Assembly: GCA_016869375.1 (NCBI GenBank)
Contig: VGEH01000040.1
Coordinates: 1 to 33,303 of the forward strand
Length of the DNA: 33,303 nt
Origin: Alphaproteobacteria bacterium
GTDB lineage: Bacteria; Pseudomonadota; Alphaproteobacteria; SHVZ01
Reading direction: 5' to 3'
Shown: positions 32,605 to 33,303 of the stretch, piece after piece
Layout of the letters: the number at the start of each line of letters is the position of its first letter
Numbering within the stretch: the stretch's first letter is position 1
Position numbers and translations under genes: made by a program
Notes under the pieces: model-generated
The model's input: only the letters and a program-made list of their open reading frames with translations
Databases searched by the model: none
Told to the model about the DNA's origin: nothing

Positions 32605-32643
32605 TTTTGCGCTCCGATGGCCCGTCGTGCCAACCTAGCATTC

Positions 32644-33027
32644 ATGGCGAAGGTTCTGGTCATCGACGAAGATGGCGCCATCCGCATGATGCTGGGCGCG
32701 ATGCTCAAGCGTGCGGGCCACGAGTCAAAGCTCTACGCCAATGGCAGGCTGGCCCTGGCCAGCATCGATCAGGGCGAAGCCTTCGACCTTGTGGTGACCG
32801 ATATCCTGATGCCAGAGATGGATGGCATCGAAGTCATCACCGCGCTGCGCAGCCGCGGCTGCGCGCCGTTGATCCTCGCCATCTCCGGCGCGGACTCACG
32901 CGTCGACCTGCTCAAGGCCGCGACCAATCTCGGTGCCCAGGGCGCGCTGCAGAAGCCCTTCACCGACGACGTGTTCCTAGGATTGGTCGAGGACCTGCTG
33001 CGGCGCTACGTCGCCGCCATCACCTAG
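32644..33027 (+). CDS. Stand-alone response-regulator receiver protein (CheY-like)
   Basis: This 127-residue protein consists only of a receiver domain. The acidic pair is E9/D10 in VIDEDG, the phosphorylation site D53 in VVTDILMPEMDG, the switch residue S81 in AISGAD and K104 in LQKPF. No output domain follows. It should be phosphorylated by a histidine kinase encoded elsewhere and act through protein contacts, for example in a phosphorelay or stress-signalling chain. I chose the ATG at 32644 because AKVLVIDED is the normal beginning. In-frame ATGs at 32617 and 32560 would add a poorly conserved leader. No strong ribosome site is seen at any of them. Confidence 0.88.
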   Translation: MAKVLVIDEDGAIRMMLGAMLKRAGHESKLYANGRLALASIDQGEAFDLVVTDILMPEMDGIEVITALRSRGCAPLILAISGADSRVDLLKAATNLGAQGALQKPFTDDVFLGLVEDLLRRYVAAIT

Positions 33028-33090
33028 CGGGGGCCTTGGCATAGAGCGCGGCGTGGAAGAGCGTGTTGAGCTCGCCCCAGCCGCCGGCAA

Positions 33091-33117
33091 CGAGGCGATC
33101 GGCTGACGATCGCCTCG
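33091..33117. terminator. 11-bp hairpin between convergent receiver and DUF4142 genes
   Basis: CGAGGCGATCG (33091-33101) and CGATCGCCTCG (33107-33117) are exact reverse complements around GCTGA. The hairpin lies 11 bases beyond the DUF4142 stop on the minus strand and 63 bases beyond the receiver stop on the plus strand. It probably ends the minus-strand transcript, although no U-run is present. Confidence 0.6.
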
Positions 33118-33128
33118 AGAGCCTTAAG

Positions 33129-33303
33129 TCAGCGCTGGCCGATCTGCGCGTTCTTCGCCAGGGTCTCGGCCATCTGCAGGTGATGGCGGACGGTCGGCAG
33201 GGTCTCGGTGGCGAAGGCCTTGAGCTCGGCATCCTGGCCGGATCGGATCTGCTCTTCCATCAGCTGCACCGTCTTCTTGTGCGCCTCGACCATGGTCGCG
33301 ATG
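33129..33303 (-). CDS. DUF4142 family protein, C-terminal part (5' end outside window)
   Basis: Read on the minus strand, the frame from the window edge to the TGA at 33129-33131 gives 58 residues. These are the end of a DUF4142 (ferritin-like helical) protein: MVEAHKKTVQLMEEQI, then SGQDAELKAFATETLPTVRHHLQMAETLA and a short tail. The pattern of D/E-LKAFA-TLPT-HL is characteristic of this family. Members are usually exported proteins with a signal peptide, sometimes called putative outer membrane proteins, and have no established activity. The start, signal peptide and promoter cannot be seen. Confidence 0.82.
   Translation of the reverse strand, partial: IATMVEAHKKTVQLMEEQIRSGQDAELKAFATETLPTVRHHLQMAETLAKNAQIGQR

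Overview
The window looks like an ordinary chromosomal stretch from a high-GC alphaproteobacterium, probably of the Hyphomicrobiales or Reyranellales type. The evidence is composition, the families present (RT0821/Lpp0805-type surface protein, SH3/DUF1236 protein, DUF4142 protein, tripartite tricarboxylate transporter, many orphan solute-binding proteins) and an EcfG-type promoter (GGAAC-N16-CGTT), which belongs to the alphaproteobacterial general stress response. The genus is an inference. I see no rRNA, tRNA, CRISPR array, insertion sequence or phage gene. The gene content points to scavenging of organic acids, amino acids, peptides and amides.

Layout. 1-324: 3' end of a surface-protein gene, closed by a strong hairpin. 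405-2817: a di-iron metallo-beta-lactamase-fold gene broken by an in-frame TAG, convergent with an acyl-CoA synthetase. 2970-8512: a branched-chain-amino-acid-type (Liv) ABC operon in the order small membrane protein, livG-like, livF-like, binding protein (broken by an in-frame TGA), livH-like, livM-like, GAF-domain protein. 8509-10427: an MFS transporter and a divergent TetR regulator sharing an operator. 10381-14547: a class V (serine/alanine-glyoxylate) aminotransferase divergent from a large FAD/Fe-S 2-hydroxyacid dehydrogenase. 14544-17928: aldo/keto reductase, SMP-30 lactonase, D-Ala-D-Ala dipeptidase and a DUF1028 protein. 18077-24001: an operon of a two-subunit aconitase-superfamily hydratase (large subunit broken by an in-frame TAA), a TctC-type binding protein, a fused TctA-TctB permease and an alpha/beta hydrolase. 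24141-26039: a stress-promoter-linked SH3/DUF1236 envelope protein and a MetE-like methyltransferase. 26204-28593: an orphan peptide-type binding protein with an alpha/beta-hydrolase-fold protein that lacks the nucleophile. 28610-33303: a Lon-type protease with degenerate ATPase motifs, an amidase, a stand-alone receiver protein preceded by three AATGTC sites exactly 20 bp apart, and the end of a DUF4142 gene.

Three points stand out. First, three otherwise intact genes each carry one premature stop, and the three stops are different (TAG, TGA, TAA), so codon reassignment is not the explanation. Recent inactivation or base errors in the assembly are the likely causes. Second, the hydratase/transporter/hydrolase operon looks like a self-contained uptake and conversion route for an unidentified polycarboxylate, because the usual substrate-binding motifs of isopropylmalate isomerases are replaced in both subunits. 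Third, genes alternate strand so often that there are eight convergent junctions, and five of them overlap at their 3' ends.
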